From positions 372,001 to 436,000 of the forward strand of contig WFMF01000020.1 of assembly GCA_011033025.1 (NCBI GenBank): a DNA stretch of 64,000 nt, in the 5' to 3' direction. A program made the translations under genes and the position numbers. Source of the stretch: Beroe forskalii. Its lineage: Eukaryota; Ctenophora; Nuda; Beroida; Beroidae. Positions 12,051 to 22,990 of the stretch are shown here, piece after piece. How positions within the stretch are numbered: the stretch's first letter is position 1; each line of letters begins with the position of its first letter. The notes beneath the pieces are model-generated. The model ran no database searches. It was not told the DNA's origin and saw only the letters and a program-made list of their open reading frames with translations.

Positions 12051-12370
12051 ATATATATATATATTTCAAAATTCAACAGGACTCAAATGAGACGACATTT
12101 AACTGATCTGGAACTTCGATAAATTACATCTTCTAAGGATCATACTAAAAATACATAAACGAATTAGTATAACAGAATACAATATCAAATTTGAAAAGTC
12201 AAGTGGTGACGTACGGTCAGAGCACAGTTAAAAGGTTGAATTGTTACAATTTCAATGGATCATAAATATCTAAAGAAAGTTTACATTATCAATGGGTAAC
12301 ATACATCTGAAAGAATACAATATCAATAATAATACATCATAAAAACATCAAACTGAAAAACATCTGAAAA

Positions 12371-13010
<640 letters not shown>

Positions 13011-13084
13011 ATATCACTCTTTTTGGCATAAAACTTACGACAATCAGTTCAAATTGTGATAATTGCTACTGCCAAGAACTTTCA

Positions 13085-14040
13085 TGCACTAAACGTGAGA
13101 ATTACGTCGCTATCATTTTGAGTTATAGGCGATAATTACTTTAATTGGTCAATTAACTAATTAAGGGGTTGGCAACCGATACTTCGACTAAACGAATTAT
13201 TCGTAGTTTTGGCTTAAATTGATGATGCCGTTAAAATTGAGACGCTAACATTTTTACTTTTTGAGTTATATGCGATAATTACTTTAATTGGCAAATTAAC
13301 TAATTAAGCGGCAGGCAACCGGTACTTGGATTAAACGAATAAATCGTAATTTTGACGTAAGTTACTCGTGCCATAGAAATTAAGTCGCTATCATTCTTAC
13401 TTTTTGAGTTATAGGCGATAATTACTTTAATTGGCCAATTTACTTATTAAGTGGCGGGCAACTGGTACTTAAATAAGACGTACAAATCGTAATTTTGGCT
13501 TTAGTTACTGATGTCGTTGGAATTAAGTCGCTATCATTCTTACTTTTTGAGTTATGGGCAATAATTACTTTAATTGGTCAATTAACTAATTAAGCGGCGC
13601 GCAACTGGTACTTAAATAAGACGTACAAATCGTGATTTTGGCTTTAGTTACTGATGCCGTTGGAAGTAAGTCGCTATCATTCTTACTTTTTGAGTTATAG
13701 GCGATAATTACTTTAATTGGTCAATTAACTAATTAAGCGGCGCGCAACTGGTACTTAAATAAGACGTAAAAATCGTGATTTTGGCTTCAGTTACTGATGC
13801 CGTTGGAATTAAGTCGCTATCATTCTTACTTTTTTTTGAGTTATAGGCGATAATTACTTTAATTGGCCAATTAATTAATTAAGCGGTTAGCAACCGGTAC
13901 TTAAATTAAACGAATAAGTCGTAGTTTTGGCTTAAGTTTATGATGCCGTTAGAACTGAGACGCTAACATTCTTACTTTTGGAGTTATGCGCGATAATCAC
14001 TTTAATTGGCCAATTAACCAATTAAGGAATCGTCAATTTA
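13085..14040. repeat. 143-bp satellite, seven tandem units
   Basis: The marker gagttat recurs at 13120, 13263, 13406, 13549, 13692, 13838 and 13981, a spacing of 143 bp (one of 146). Each unit holds gcgataattactttaattgg, then caattaactaattaagcgg, and then a less conserved half ending gtcgctatcattctt. The middle units are the most alike, which is typical of unequal exchange. Confidence 0.92.
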
Positions 14041-14152
14041 AAATATTATATGGCCTATTGCACGCACATCATTCTGAAGTTTCATATGCCGTTTAGATTA
14101 TGATTCTATCTTTTATGGTTCTCGAGAACACTCAAACACAATTTTTATCATC
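14041..14152. other. Spacer between satellites
   Basis: Short AT-rich spacer without recognisable features. Confidence 0.4.
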
Positions 14153-14193
14153 GAGTCGGGTCGGGTCGGGTCGGGTCGGGTCGGGTCGGGTCG
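14153..14193. repeat. (TCGGG)8 microsatellite, possible G-quadruplex
   Basis: Eight consecutive TCGGG units on the plus strand. Four or more GGG runs with two-base loops fit a G-quadruplex pattern. Confidence 0.93.
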
Positions 14194-14500
14194 TAGTCCA
14201 TGTTCTAATTTTTGATAAAATAGGGTTTTTTTGATAATTTATTGTGAGAAAACGACGCGGTCGATTTTCATGAAATTTACAGGGTTTGTTATTCATGTTA
14301 TGGACTATGCCTGTACAAATTTTCATGACCAACAGATTGAATTAACATGTTAAAAACGCGACTCGAAAATCGCGATTTTCGCGATTTACTGTATTTTTAT
14401 ATAATAGGCGCTGGCAAACGTATTTTTCAATACTTGAAAAACGGTTCCGCTACCACTTTTAGCACTTCATGCTGGTACTACTGGCTTGTTAGGAGTGTCT
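14194..14500. other. Non-coding stretch before the hairpins
   Basis: No gene supported. The frame at 14347-14775 runs into the hairpin cluster and is a by-product of it. Confidence 0.4.
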
Positions 14501-14689
14501 GGCCAGCAGTCCCGGCCCTTCGGGCCGGGACTGCTGGCCTGTTTGGCTGCCCTCGGCCCTTCGGGCCGAGGGCATCTGCCCTTCGGGCAGATGCTCTCGG
14601 GCAGCATCCCTGGCCCTTCGGGCCGGGGATGCTGACTCTCGGATGCCCTCGGCCCTTCGGGCCGAGGGCATCTGCCCTTCGGGCAGATG
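14501..14689. repeat. Cluster of six GC-rich hairpins with CCCTTCGGG tips
   Basis: Six perfect or near-perfect palindromes follow each other: 14501-14539 (18-bp stem), 14549-14573, 14572-14594, 14602-14634, 14644-14670 and 14669-14689. All share the core GCCCTTCGGGC, so each could fold into a stem capped by a C(UUCG)G tetraloop, one of the most stable RNA loops known. The second and fifth are copies of each other, as are the third and sixth. This suggests duplication of a two-hairpin block. The cluster is flanked by AT-rich DNA, so base composition changes sharply. Confidence 0.9.
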
Positions 14690-15589
14690 CCCTCGGTCGG
14701 AGGGAATTTTCCGTGGCTGCGGGCGCTTGCCAGCGCCCTGATATTTTTTTTTTCTCCACCAACTCCAGGACGTAAGGTCCATCCGTTAGCAACGGTTACT
14801 AGCCCTTCAGATCGTGTAGAATCGATGTAGCTTTAGCAAGACATCTGATCTCTATGGTGACAAGTCAATATTGACCACGCCCTTTTTTAAGGTCATGCGC
14901 ACGCTTGATATTTCATAATTTGGCTCAGGAAGGTCATAGGACGTAGATCCTCTCTTTTGAGCACCAACGAAGCTCAAAGGCCATGTTTGTTTACAACTTG
15001 TACCTTAGCATATGCTTTAAAATGCTCAGAAAGAGAGTTATGGGCAAAAGCTGATTTTTTGGGGCACCAGCTGGATAGCAGAGTCGATTTTTGTATCTTG
15101 GCCCAGTAAAGTCGTATAGAATTCGTTTTGGGCACAAATAAATTGTAATAGCCATGTTTATACAGTACAACTTGTTAATAAACATATGCCCTAAAAATGT
15201 TCAGCAAAGAGAGTTAGGGGCGAAAACTGATTTTTGGGTATCCATAGGGCAAAGAGGGGGTGATTATTGTACCTTAGCCCAGGAAGATTTCAGAGAATTC
15301 ACTTTTGGCGCAAATGGAGTGCAATTGTCATACTGTTTTACGTACAACTTGTTAGTAAGCATATGCCCTTCAATGATCAGATAGGGAGTTGTGGGCGAAA
15401 AACTGATTTTTGGGCACATGTGGTTCATAGTAGCTACCTATAATTGTACCCATTGTCCGCTTCCAATGGGGACCCAATTTGACAACCTGCTGTAGGCAGC
15501 CCGTGGTCCAATCTAGTATTGAGTTTGAGTTCAATGTAGTGTAACCAGGAACTGAAGGTAGATCACGAATGCTCTTCAAGAGGATTCCA

Positions 15590-15730
15590 AGTTAGGGATG
15601 ATCAAGGCAAGAGGTGGGATGTCGGTCTTGATTTGAATGCCTTGAAGGATGGAGGACTTAATTGTCTTTTGGAACGGCATTCCACAGACTCTGACCGGGA
15701 ATGGCGGATGAGTGACTGTACAGCGATTAT
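15590..15730 (-). pseudogene. LINE reverse-transcriptase C-terminal remnant
   Basis: On the minus strand the sequence reads a segment like FPVRVCGMPFQKTIKSSI, followed by a region that should be LxxFKSRL but reads ILQGIQIKTDI. This is the usual tail of non-LTR retrotransposon ORF2 proteins (R-x-x-x-x-W-N-x-L-P then S-F-K-x-x-L). It is broken by frameshifts and stops. It mirrors the copy at 16200-16340 in the other arm of the palindrome. Confidence 0.6.
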
Positions 15731-15979
15731 GTGAGGGTTGTTGCCTTCGTAGAGTCTTTGTATTGGTCTTTAAGAGTATAAGAAGCCTGATAGCCATACA
15801 GTTTATACTTTTACATACGAATTTATGAACAATTTCTAAACAAACATGGCCATTAATGTTCTTTAAGGTCACCAAATCAAAAGTTTTACATGCTGCACAT
15901 CATTGGATGTCCTACTGGGAAGTGTGAACCTAAGACATCAAGAAACTGGAATCCATCCAACATGCTTTTACATGCAACA

Positions 15980-16340
15980 TCATTGGATATCCTTCTGAGA
16001 AAGGGTGAAGAGGCTTGGTCTGATGTCCCTCCAGAGGCGTAGAGAGCGTTATGAGATAATGCACAATGCATATAATGTGAAAGATCTGGCAGTGTGCTAT
16101 ACGAAACGACCTAGGATTCTTCATCTTATATGATCACCCTTGACTTGGAAGCTGCTGTTTTAAAGTACACCCAATGAATAAAAAGGCAGGAGCCCTCGAT
16201 GAAATCGATGTATGATCACTCATTTGCCGTGCTTGGTCTGAGGTTGTGGAATGTTGTTCCAAAAGACAATTCAGTCCTCCATCCTTCGAGACATTCAAAT
16301 CAAGACTGACATCCCACCTCTTATTTTGAACATCCTCAAC
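15980..16340 (+). pseudogene. LINE reverse-transcriptase C-terminal remnant
   Basis: The plus strand encodes RVKRLGLMSLQRRRERYEIM and then a continuing HNAYNVKDL segment around 15995-16115, and FAVLGLRLWNVVPKDN around 16218-16265. These match the conserved end of ORF2 in CR1/Jockey-type LINEs (the RL-L-SLxxRRxRxDM block and the RLWNxLP block). Stops and frame changes interrupt it. It is a dead fragment with no upstream polymerase domain attached here. Confidence 0.7.
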
Positions 16341-17614
16341 TTGGGAGCCTCTTGAAGTCTGAGAAGCAATCTGATCTACATCCAGTTCCAGGTTACTCTA
16401 CATCGAACTCAAACTCAATACTCAGATTGGACCACGGCTGCCTACAGCAGGTTGTCAAGTGGGTCCTCATTGGGAGCGGACAATGGGTACAATTATAGGT
16501 AGCTACTATGCACCACATGTGCCCAAAAATCAGTTTTTCGCCCACAACTCCCTATCTGATCATTGAAGGGCATATGCTTACTAACAAGTTGTACATAAAA
16601 CAGTATGACAATTGCACCTCCGTTGCGCCAAAAGTGAAGTCTCTGAAATCTTCCTAAGGCTAACAACCCTTTTGCCCTATGGATAATCAAAACGTTTTTC
16701 GCCCCTAACTCTCTTGTTGGACATTTAGGGTATATGTTTATTAACAAGTTGTACTGTATAAATCAGTATTTATTTGTGCCCTTGCTGGACTTTTTAGGGC
16801 CAAAATGTTTCATTCAACAAGCCCCAAAAATACTTTTCGCCCATAACTCTATTCGAGCATTTTAAGCATATGCCCAAAACAAATTGTATCAAACATTATT
16901 TTGAGGCCCAAAATAAAAAAGAGGACTCTGTCTATCAACTGGTGCCCAAAAAAATATCAACTTTTCTTAAAAGGGTGGTCATTATTAACTCACCATATCA
17001 GATGGCATTTTAAAGCATATTCTAGATACAAAGGGCTATACAAACATGGCCTTTGGAGCTTCGTTGGAGTTGCTCAGAAGAAAAATATATATTAGTTTCG
17101 ATAGGTTGATGGCTATGTGGCTGCTTAAATCTCTTTTTTTGTGCATTTTCTACAAAATAGAAGGCCGTATGGCTTCAAAAACCATCATCTATCCCAAATA
17201 ATAAGGTGATAGCGGTTATTTTAACCTGGTTGGTTCATGCCCTACTCAAAAGGAATGAAAGTTACGATTTTACCTTCGTTGGCTCGCGGGTGACGAAAAT
17301 CAGTTTTTTTGGCTGTAACTTGAAAACGAAAGGTCTGAGGGCTTCAGAACCATCATCCGCCTGACATAATGTGTCCATTGCGGTCATTTTAAGGTGGTTG
17401 GTTTGCTCCCAACTCCAAAAGGAACCGGAGTTACAGCCGTTTAACCATGCAAAAAATGGGCGTGGCCCTAGCACCCCCCATGACGTCGATTCACGGAAGG
17501 GCAGTTAATTTTTCTGATTAAGGACAGTTAGAACTACCAAAAACCGTTGAGCAACTTTGTCCACTCGAATGTTGCATACTGACTTAGTCTGGGCTACTGG
17601 AGTATATGTCCTAC

Positions 17615-17799
17615 TGCATGACTGGTAGGACAAAATAATCCAGACAGCCTAAAGTATGAATAGAGTTGCAATATATACAATACTTATTTACTGAAAGCTC
17701 TATTTTCTGGTTACCAGACCAAAAAAATTCTTGATATCTCTATCAAAAAGGCTGACATATCACATAAGAGTTTGATCGAAAGCAATATGTAAATGTCCT
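17615..17799. other. Intron 1, between element and LINE fragment
   Basis: No recognisable feature apart from a repeated gtaggac word just beyond the element end. Confidence 0.4.
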
Positions 17800-18660
17800 T
17801 GGTGAAACTTCTGACGAACTTTCTGTCATTTTTGGAGTGCCACAGGGCAGCTGTCTGGGCCACTTTTTGTTCTTGATTTATATTAATGATCTCCCAAACA
17901 TAAGTAATGACTCAAAAGTTCGTTCTATTTGCTGATGATACAAAATATCTTTGTCAATGCACCAAATAAAAAAACTTGCATACGAAAAAAGCAAACAAAG
18001 TTCTTGATAAAGGTAAGTCTAGCATGCTTGTTAACAAACTTCATATAAATATGTCGAAGTGTTGCTTCATTGACTTCAAACCCTCTAAACTCAATAACGA
18101 ATGTGAAAACTGCATACTAAATATTAATGGCATTGAAATTGAACAAGTCAATGAAGCAAAAAATTTCTCGGGGTGACTATTGATGAGAACTTAAATTGGA
18201 ATTCTCATCTCCAAAACTCTCAAAAAAACTATCCTGCAGTGCTGGAATTTAAATTTAATCAAAGACAACATACCAGATGAGTTACATACGAACCTATATT
18301 ACACACTTTTTGAAAGCCATCTCCTATGGTATAACAGTATGGGGTGGAGTATCTAACAATAAAATTGAACCACTTTTCAAACTTCAGAAAAAGTGTATGA
18401 AATTTTATTTGGAGATAAAGAAGCCTATCTTGACAAATTTAAAACCTGTGCCAGGACAAGAGATATTGACAACCAATGCCTTGGCCCTGAGTTCTACAAA
18501 AGGGAGAACAGCAAACCACTTTTAATAAAAATGGTATAATGAATGTCCGAAACCTTCATCTACCACTGCGGTAACGAAATTTTCAAATACTCAAATTTAG
18601 AACCCCCATATACATGTTCGAAAACTTTTACTATCAAAAGGAATGGAAAAGAAAACCAGA
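17800..18660 (+). pseudogene. Non-LTR retrotransposon reverse transcriptase fragment
   Basis: The frame reads GVPQGSCLGHFLFLIYINDL near 17836-17895. After a one-base frameshift it reads FVLFADDTK near 17918-17945, which is the polymerase active site motif of the family (F/Y-A-D-D). Further on come FLGVTIDENLNWNSHL-like codons near 18166-18210 and YGITVWGGVSNNKIEPLFKL near 18325-18385, also standard for LINE ORF2. At least three frameshifts and several stops make it inactive. The GCLGHFL spelling departs from the usual GS-LGPLLF. It sits in intron 1 in the same orientation as the kinase gene. Confidence 0.85.
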
Positions 18661-19903
18661 CTGTTAACTCCTACCCCATCTAATAGCTTTTTCTATATAA
18701 GGTAGCCTCGTATGGAATGTTGTCCGAGAACTCATCAAAATTTATGATTTTTTCATTCAAAATAGGTCCTACTAAATCACAAATCAAAGAAAAATTCTCA
18801 AAATCCAAAAACGAAGGTGATCCATGTGATTGGCAGCATGGGACCTGGAACACTCTGCAGTATCATCAGTTAAACTTTATCTCGAAGCCTCCATAAATTA
18901 AAGACTATACCTGTGCATGAAAAGTAGGCAGGAAAGATGATGTCATTATCATACCATGATGTAGTGAGTTGATGACGTCGCCACCGCCTATTTCTCGTGC
19001 ACTGCGTTTAATTTGAGAATTTGCAGCAGTTACACATTATTAAAGTTATCTGTAATCACAATAAAATGAAAACCATGCCCAGTCTCTTGTTACATTGAAA
19101 CATTCAGCCAAATTCATAAAATGTTTTGTTTTGTTGACACAATATTGCCTATTTAATAAGTTGATATTATGTAACTTAATGAGTTTAACATTAAGTATGT
19201 TGAAAAAGTTTGAAACTCATCCATTTTAAGAAAAATTGACTTCATACCATTATACAAACACAATAAAATATTCTTATAATGATATATACTAGAAACAAAG
19301 ACTATCCTAGCTTCTGAGTGCTGGTACACTTAAAAGGCAATAAGCCTCCAGCCTTGCGACCTTGCGTTTCGCCACGCGTAAGCTTCACCTCACTGGGTAG
19401 GAGGTCATCTAAAGGCGTGGGCTAAGTCAAAATCAAAGAAATTTACTCAACCACTTTGTTGAAGATGTCCTAATGTTATACAATTCCCCCCCTACACACT
19501 GATATCAGAACCCTATCATCTGTATGCTCTAATGTTAGAGTTTCCCTATCACCCTGAAACCAGAATCCCCCTATTAGAATATTCTAATCTCATATTGATT
19601 TCAATATTACCCTGAAACCAGAATTTTTATTATATTTTGTATATATTCAGTATTTAGGTGTGTATAAAGAAATGCGAAATAAACTTTTGTTTTATTCTGA
19701 AACTTTTGTTTTATTCTTGAAGTAACACAATCAAAAATGTTTCATCGTTTTAGCAGGTAGATTTAGTGCCACGAGGCACCAAAATGCAAAGGCAGTGCTG
19801 CCTAAATGTAATTTTTGACAACCTAGGCACTAGTGAAGTGGCAGTCATATCAATAGTTTATGGCCTCTGGATATTTTTCATCATAAAATCATTGGAATTC
19901 AAT
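18661..19903. other. Intron 1, non-coding
   Basis: AT-rich. Near 19540-19640 the word accctgaaaccagaat occurs twice about 70 bp apart. Nothing else could be supported. Confidence 0.4.
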
Positions 19904-20095
19904 GAAAACAAGAATTGAACCTGCCAGCACATTTCTTGTTGTACATTGTTCCCATATGCAGGCACTTAATTTCCTGTTCCCTGGGGCTGGTTTCAAAACA
20001 TGCCAAATCATTTGATCGTCGGTCCCCACAAAACACGATCTCTGCTTACCTTTTCTCAATGCCTTTTTGTAAAACGCGATTTGGAACAGGAAAAA
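19904..20095 (-). repeat. Dispersed repeat, minus-strand copy
   Basis: The minus strand carries cgcgttttacaaaaaggcat, ttagcag-like and agatcgtgttttgtgggg words, then ggaacaggaaattaagtgcc, catatgggaacaa and acaagaaatgtgctggcagg. The same modules appear near 56865-56965, 58086-58240 and 59070-59147. It is a repeat family and not a gene. Confidence 0.65.
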
Positions 20096-20297
20096 AAACA
20101 TTTATATGGCCACTGGTATTGCATTTTACAGGTATAAAGTTCTAAACTTCTTAAGTTCTAAACAAAAGACCTTTAATGTCCTACCAGTTGGACAAATTAG
20201 CCGTAAAATTATCATATTATTTAAATAGGTAGTTAAATTAATCAGAGACATGAAATCTGATAAAGAATGAAATGCAACTAAATATAATCCACTTCAG

Positions 20298-20363
20298 TAC
20301 GTTTTGAAGAAGATCGGTTTGCAACGTGCATCTTTTAAAGAAAGATTTGCTGCAGAACAAGAG
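20298..20363 (+). CDS. NEK4: NEK4-like kinase, exon 2 (ATP-binding lysine)
   Basis: Residues 30-51, from YVLKKIGLQ to AAEQE, lie between the acceptor tccacttcag and the donor GAG|gtaaat. Both ends are in phase 0, so it joins exon 1 and exon 3 without disturbing the frame. Lys33 in the V-L-K motif is the expected ATP-anchoring lysine. Glu51, the last codon, aligns with the helix-C glutamate that pairs with it. An odd point is that the frame stays open past the donor and reads VNCLSKIKH, very like the start of exon 3 (AAMLSQLRH). See findings. Confidence 0.85.
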
Positions 20364-20879
20364 GTAAATTGTTTATCTAAGATTAAACACACTCGCCAGG
20401 CAATCTTTAAAGTCTTAATTGAAGGTATCTGGTATACATTGAATACACGATTGCTGATTAGTAATTGTTCTCTACTCCCACCCAAACCGTATCGCAATTT
20501 GTACAACCTGTCTGGCAACATGTGGGGCAGCCATTAATGGTATTGTTATGACGATATGACATATTGTGTATAAAGCATGTGCATGTAGCATTTGAGAATA
20601 AGAGAAGAATAAGAATAAAATATTAAGTCAAATTACAACATGTAATGTCAGACTTCTCTGAAAAAAGGGGTTAGCAAACTCAAAATTCTATCGCAACATC
20701 ATGCACACAAAACTTCACACAATGACACTTGAATGGCTTGGCAGCAGGGTTCAAGTTGCGCCATAAGCTGGGATATTCTGCAATTTAATGTTCGTTGGTT
20801 TAGTTCCTCCCTGAACGCGCTGGTGATTATCGATATGATGGTCGGCAGCAGTGCTAGTCCGTGGTTCGTCTCAACACCA
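20364..20879 (+). other. Start of intron 2
   Basis: The exon-2 frame continues open to a TAA at 20535-20537, but only its first nine codons look kinase-like. The remainder is AT-rich non-coding DNA. Confidence 0.5.
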
Positions 20880-21471
20880 CACACTTCCCTTTGATATGTA
20901 GAAGTGACGTTCTGCTCTCTTCTTGGCCCGCATCAGCTCCACCAGCTTCTTTCTCTCCTGCCTCTCCTCAGGGGTTAAATCCGGTGCCACAAAAAACTGA
21001 GTCTGGTCGGACTGTCGCGCAGTTTTCTCCCACTCTTTCGGAGGCGTACAGCAGCGTCTCTGTTCGTTAGACGGACCTTAACTGGGCGTGGTCTGTCACT
21101 TATCTTCGTCCCCAGTCTCTGGCAGAACTCAACATGAGGCCTCTCTCCGACTTTGCAGAACACTTCGTTGACAGTCTCTTCCAATTCAACACTGTCATTC
21201 TCCTTAACACCGAAAAATTACATTCTTTGTCCTGTCCTCGGTCTGAACCACTTCCTTCGACATCAGCTATCTCTTTAGTGGAGACTGGAGACATCTGAGT
21301 TCCCAGACTGGAATTAAGTACATCACTGTAACTTCTCAACTCTGTTTCTAGCGTAGACTGAAGTTTTCCGACTGTCTCATCCTGCATTTCGGTGAACTGA
21401 CTCCTCTGATTCTGAAGCTCACTTCTCTGTAGACTCATAACTTCTTCTTTTAGCTGATCAATTTTACTCAT
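20880..21471 (-). pseudogene. LINE ORF1 protein remnant
   Basis: Starting at ATG 21469-21471 on the minus strand, the frame reads MSKIDQLKEEVMSLQRSELQ, a likely coiled coil. It continues with an acidic linker, then after a frameshift near 21190 with ETVNEVFCKVGERPHVEFCQ, RLG, RPRPVKVRL and AAVRLRKSGRKLRDSP. After a second frameshift near 20990 it reads FFVAPDLTPEERQERKKLVE and then LMRAKKRAERHFYI. Coiled coil, RRM-like block and the PDLTPEER-ERK-L signature are typical of ORF1 in non-LTR elements of marine invertebrates. Two frameshifts make it inactive. It lies antisense in intron 2 without an adjoining ORF2. Confidence 0.82.
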
Positions 21472-22629
21472 TAGAAACTTTCAGGGAATTGTAACACAAT
21501 TTGAGCGCTTGCAACATGAACAAGACGGACTGGAAACAATCAATTGCCTGAATTCTGCCCGGTCGAACACGTCAGTTTCCATTTCATCAACATCTTTACA
21601 CTTCACTTGTGCACAAAGGGGAGCGCATCATAGTGGAAACAGTAACATCAGATCCTAGTACTGTCAGAGAATACTGATCCATAGTTCTTGAAGATCATGT
21701 ACTTGTACAAGCTTGTATTTAGTTGTATTCCATGAATTCCTTAGTGGTAATGCAATGATCGGGGTATGATGCGCTTATCTTAAAACTGCACAGAGAGATA
21801 AAAACGCAACGAAATCAAATTTGTAATATGTACTTATGTGGCATCATCTCAAATGGGACTGTCATGTGATGTCTCAAATGGACCTGTTTTTCTGATCAAG
21901 TTTTCCGCCAAAAAATTGGGCATATGGCGGAAAAAAGTAGGCCTGAACGACGAAAACCAGCTCATCCTAGGGTGGGCCTCTGAAAAGAAAAACCTCCAGA
22001 AATGTGAGTAACTCATTGCATACTTGCATTCTTGCATGATCCATGCAACTTCTTAAAACTTTAAAAGCTTGGATGAGCTTATAAGTGGTAATGTAATTGG
22101 AAACAGGTAGCTCCGGCCATTGGGTAGAGGTTCAGAGGGGACTTGGTAATTGGTGTGTTGGAGCTGTGTTTGGTTTCCCTGAGGGGCATTTACTAGGCCA
22201 CGTGCTCAATAATACTACTACTGGAGGCCTCTGGGTGGTCCATTGATCATACACTATGGTTGCATGGACATTTGGTATATATACTTACAGTAATACAATG
22301 TAGGATATTAGGTTATTAGGTTCTTTATGCAGGCTGCTTACTGCGACCATGTACTGGAGATATTTATGCTTTGTTTTTAAATGGGGGGTTTATATTCGGC
22401 AATCGGCAGATTATTTTATCTCTCTGAGACATAATAAGTGCTTAAGAAATGTTCCTATTCTTATTAATGTACATAGTACCTAAAAGCTCATGTATTCAAT
22501 GATAGATAAATTTATCATTAGTTATTAAATAAATTTATTATTAAAGCTTTAAAGTATCAAAATATTTGAATGAGATTTATAAGCCTTTTTGGTAAATGAG
22601 GTTAAAATCTTTTCAATATCTTGGGGGCA
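21472..22629. other. Intron 2, non-coding
   Basis: No gene or element end recognised. AT content rises towards 22450-22600. Confidence 0.4.
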
Positions 22630-22990
22630 AAACCAAAAAACCTCGGGTGGATATAAAAATTGACAAATGGCGGTTTAATTTTTCGGGGTTATGGGGGTTT
22701 AATAATAGAGGCTAAACTGGCAAAAATTGCCGTTTCTCGGTCGGAAAATTCAATTTTCTTTCGAAATGGTGCCATTTTGACTTTCTCCTCGAATGGTACC
22801 ATGTCAGGTGAGTATTTTCGACCATTTTTTGAAATGGTACCAATTTCGATGAGGATTTTTGAACCAATTTTAAAATTGTACCATTTAAGTTCAGGACAAT
22901 CGACCCTTTAAGTTAAGTAGGGCCTAAGTATTTTCGGCCCTTTTTAAAAATTGTACCATTTTTTGCTTAAGACTTTTTACCGTTGATGCT
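22630..22990. repeat. Dispersed repeat with AATGGTACCA units
   Basis: It opens with ttgacaaatggcggtttaat, ggggtttaataatagaggct and then several degenerate ~45-bp units of the form ttttgaccattttttgaaatggtaccaa. The opening module recurs at 25920-26020 and the unit module at 27000-27115, so 25.9-27.1 kb is a second copy of the same family split by an insertion. Confidence 0.6.

Larger units (their letters stand above)
14945..17075. repeat. ~2-kb palindrome with internally tripled arms
   Basis: The left arm (14945-15890) and right arm (about 16040-17075) are inverse copies. The outer words gcaccaacgaagctc and gccatgtttgt are matched by acaaacatggc and gagcttcgttggag. Each arm contains about three degenerate units of 175-185 bp, marked by caacttgttaataaacatatgccc followed by gagagttaggggcgaaaact. 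The inner parts carry LINE 3'-end remnants in opposite orientation. The palindrome lies just inside the right arm of the 7.65-kb element. Confidence 0.8.

Noticed and set aside
14347..14792. Overlapping frames on both strands through the TTCG hairpins
   Set aside because: A palindromic GC-rich sequence lacks stops on both strands. The peptides are mirror artefacts.
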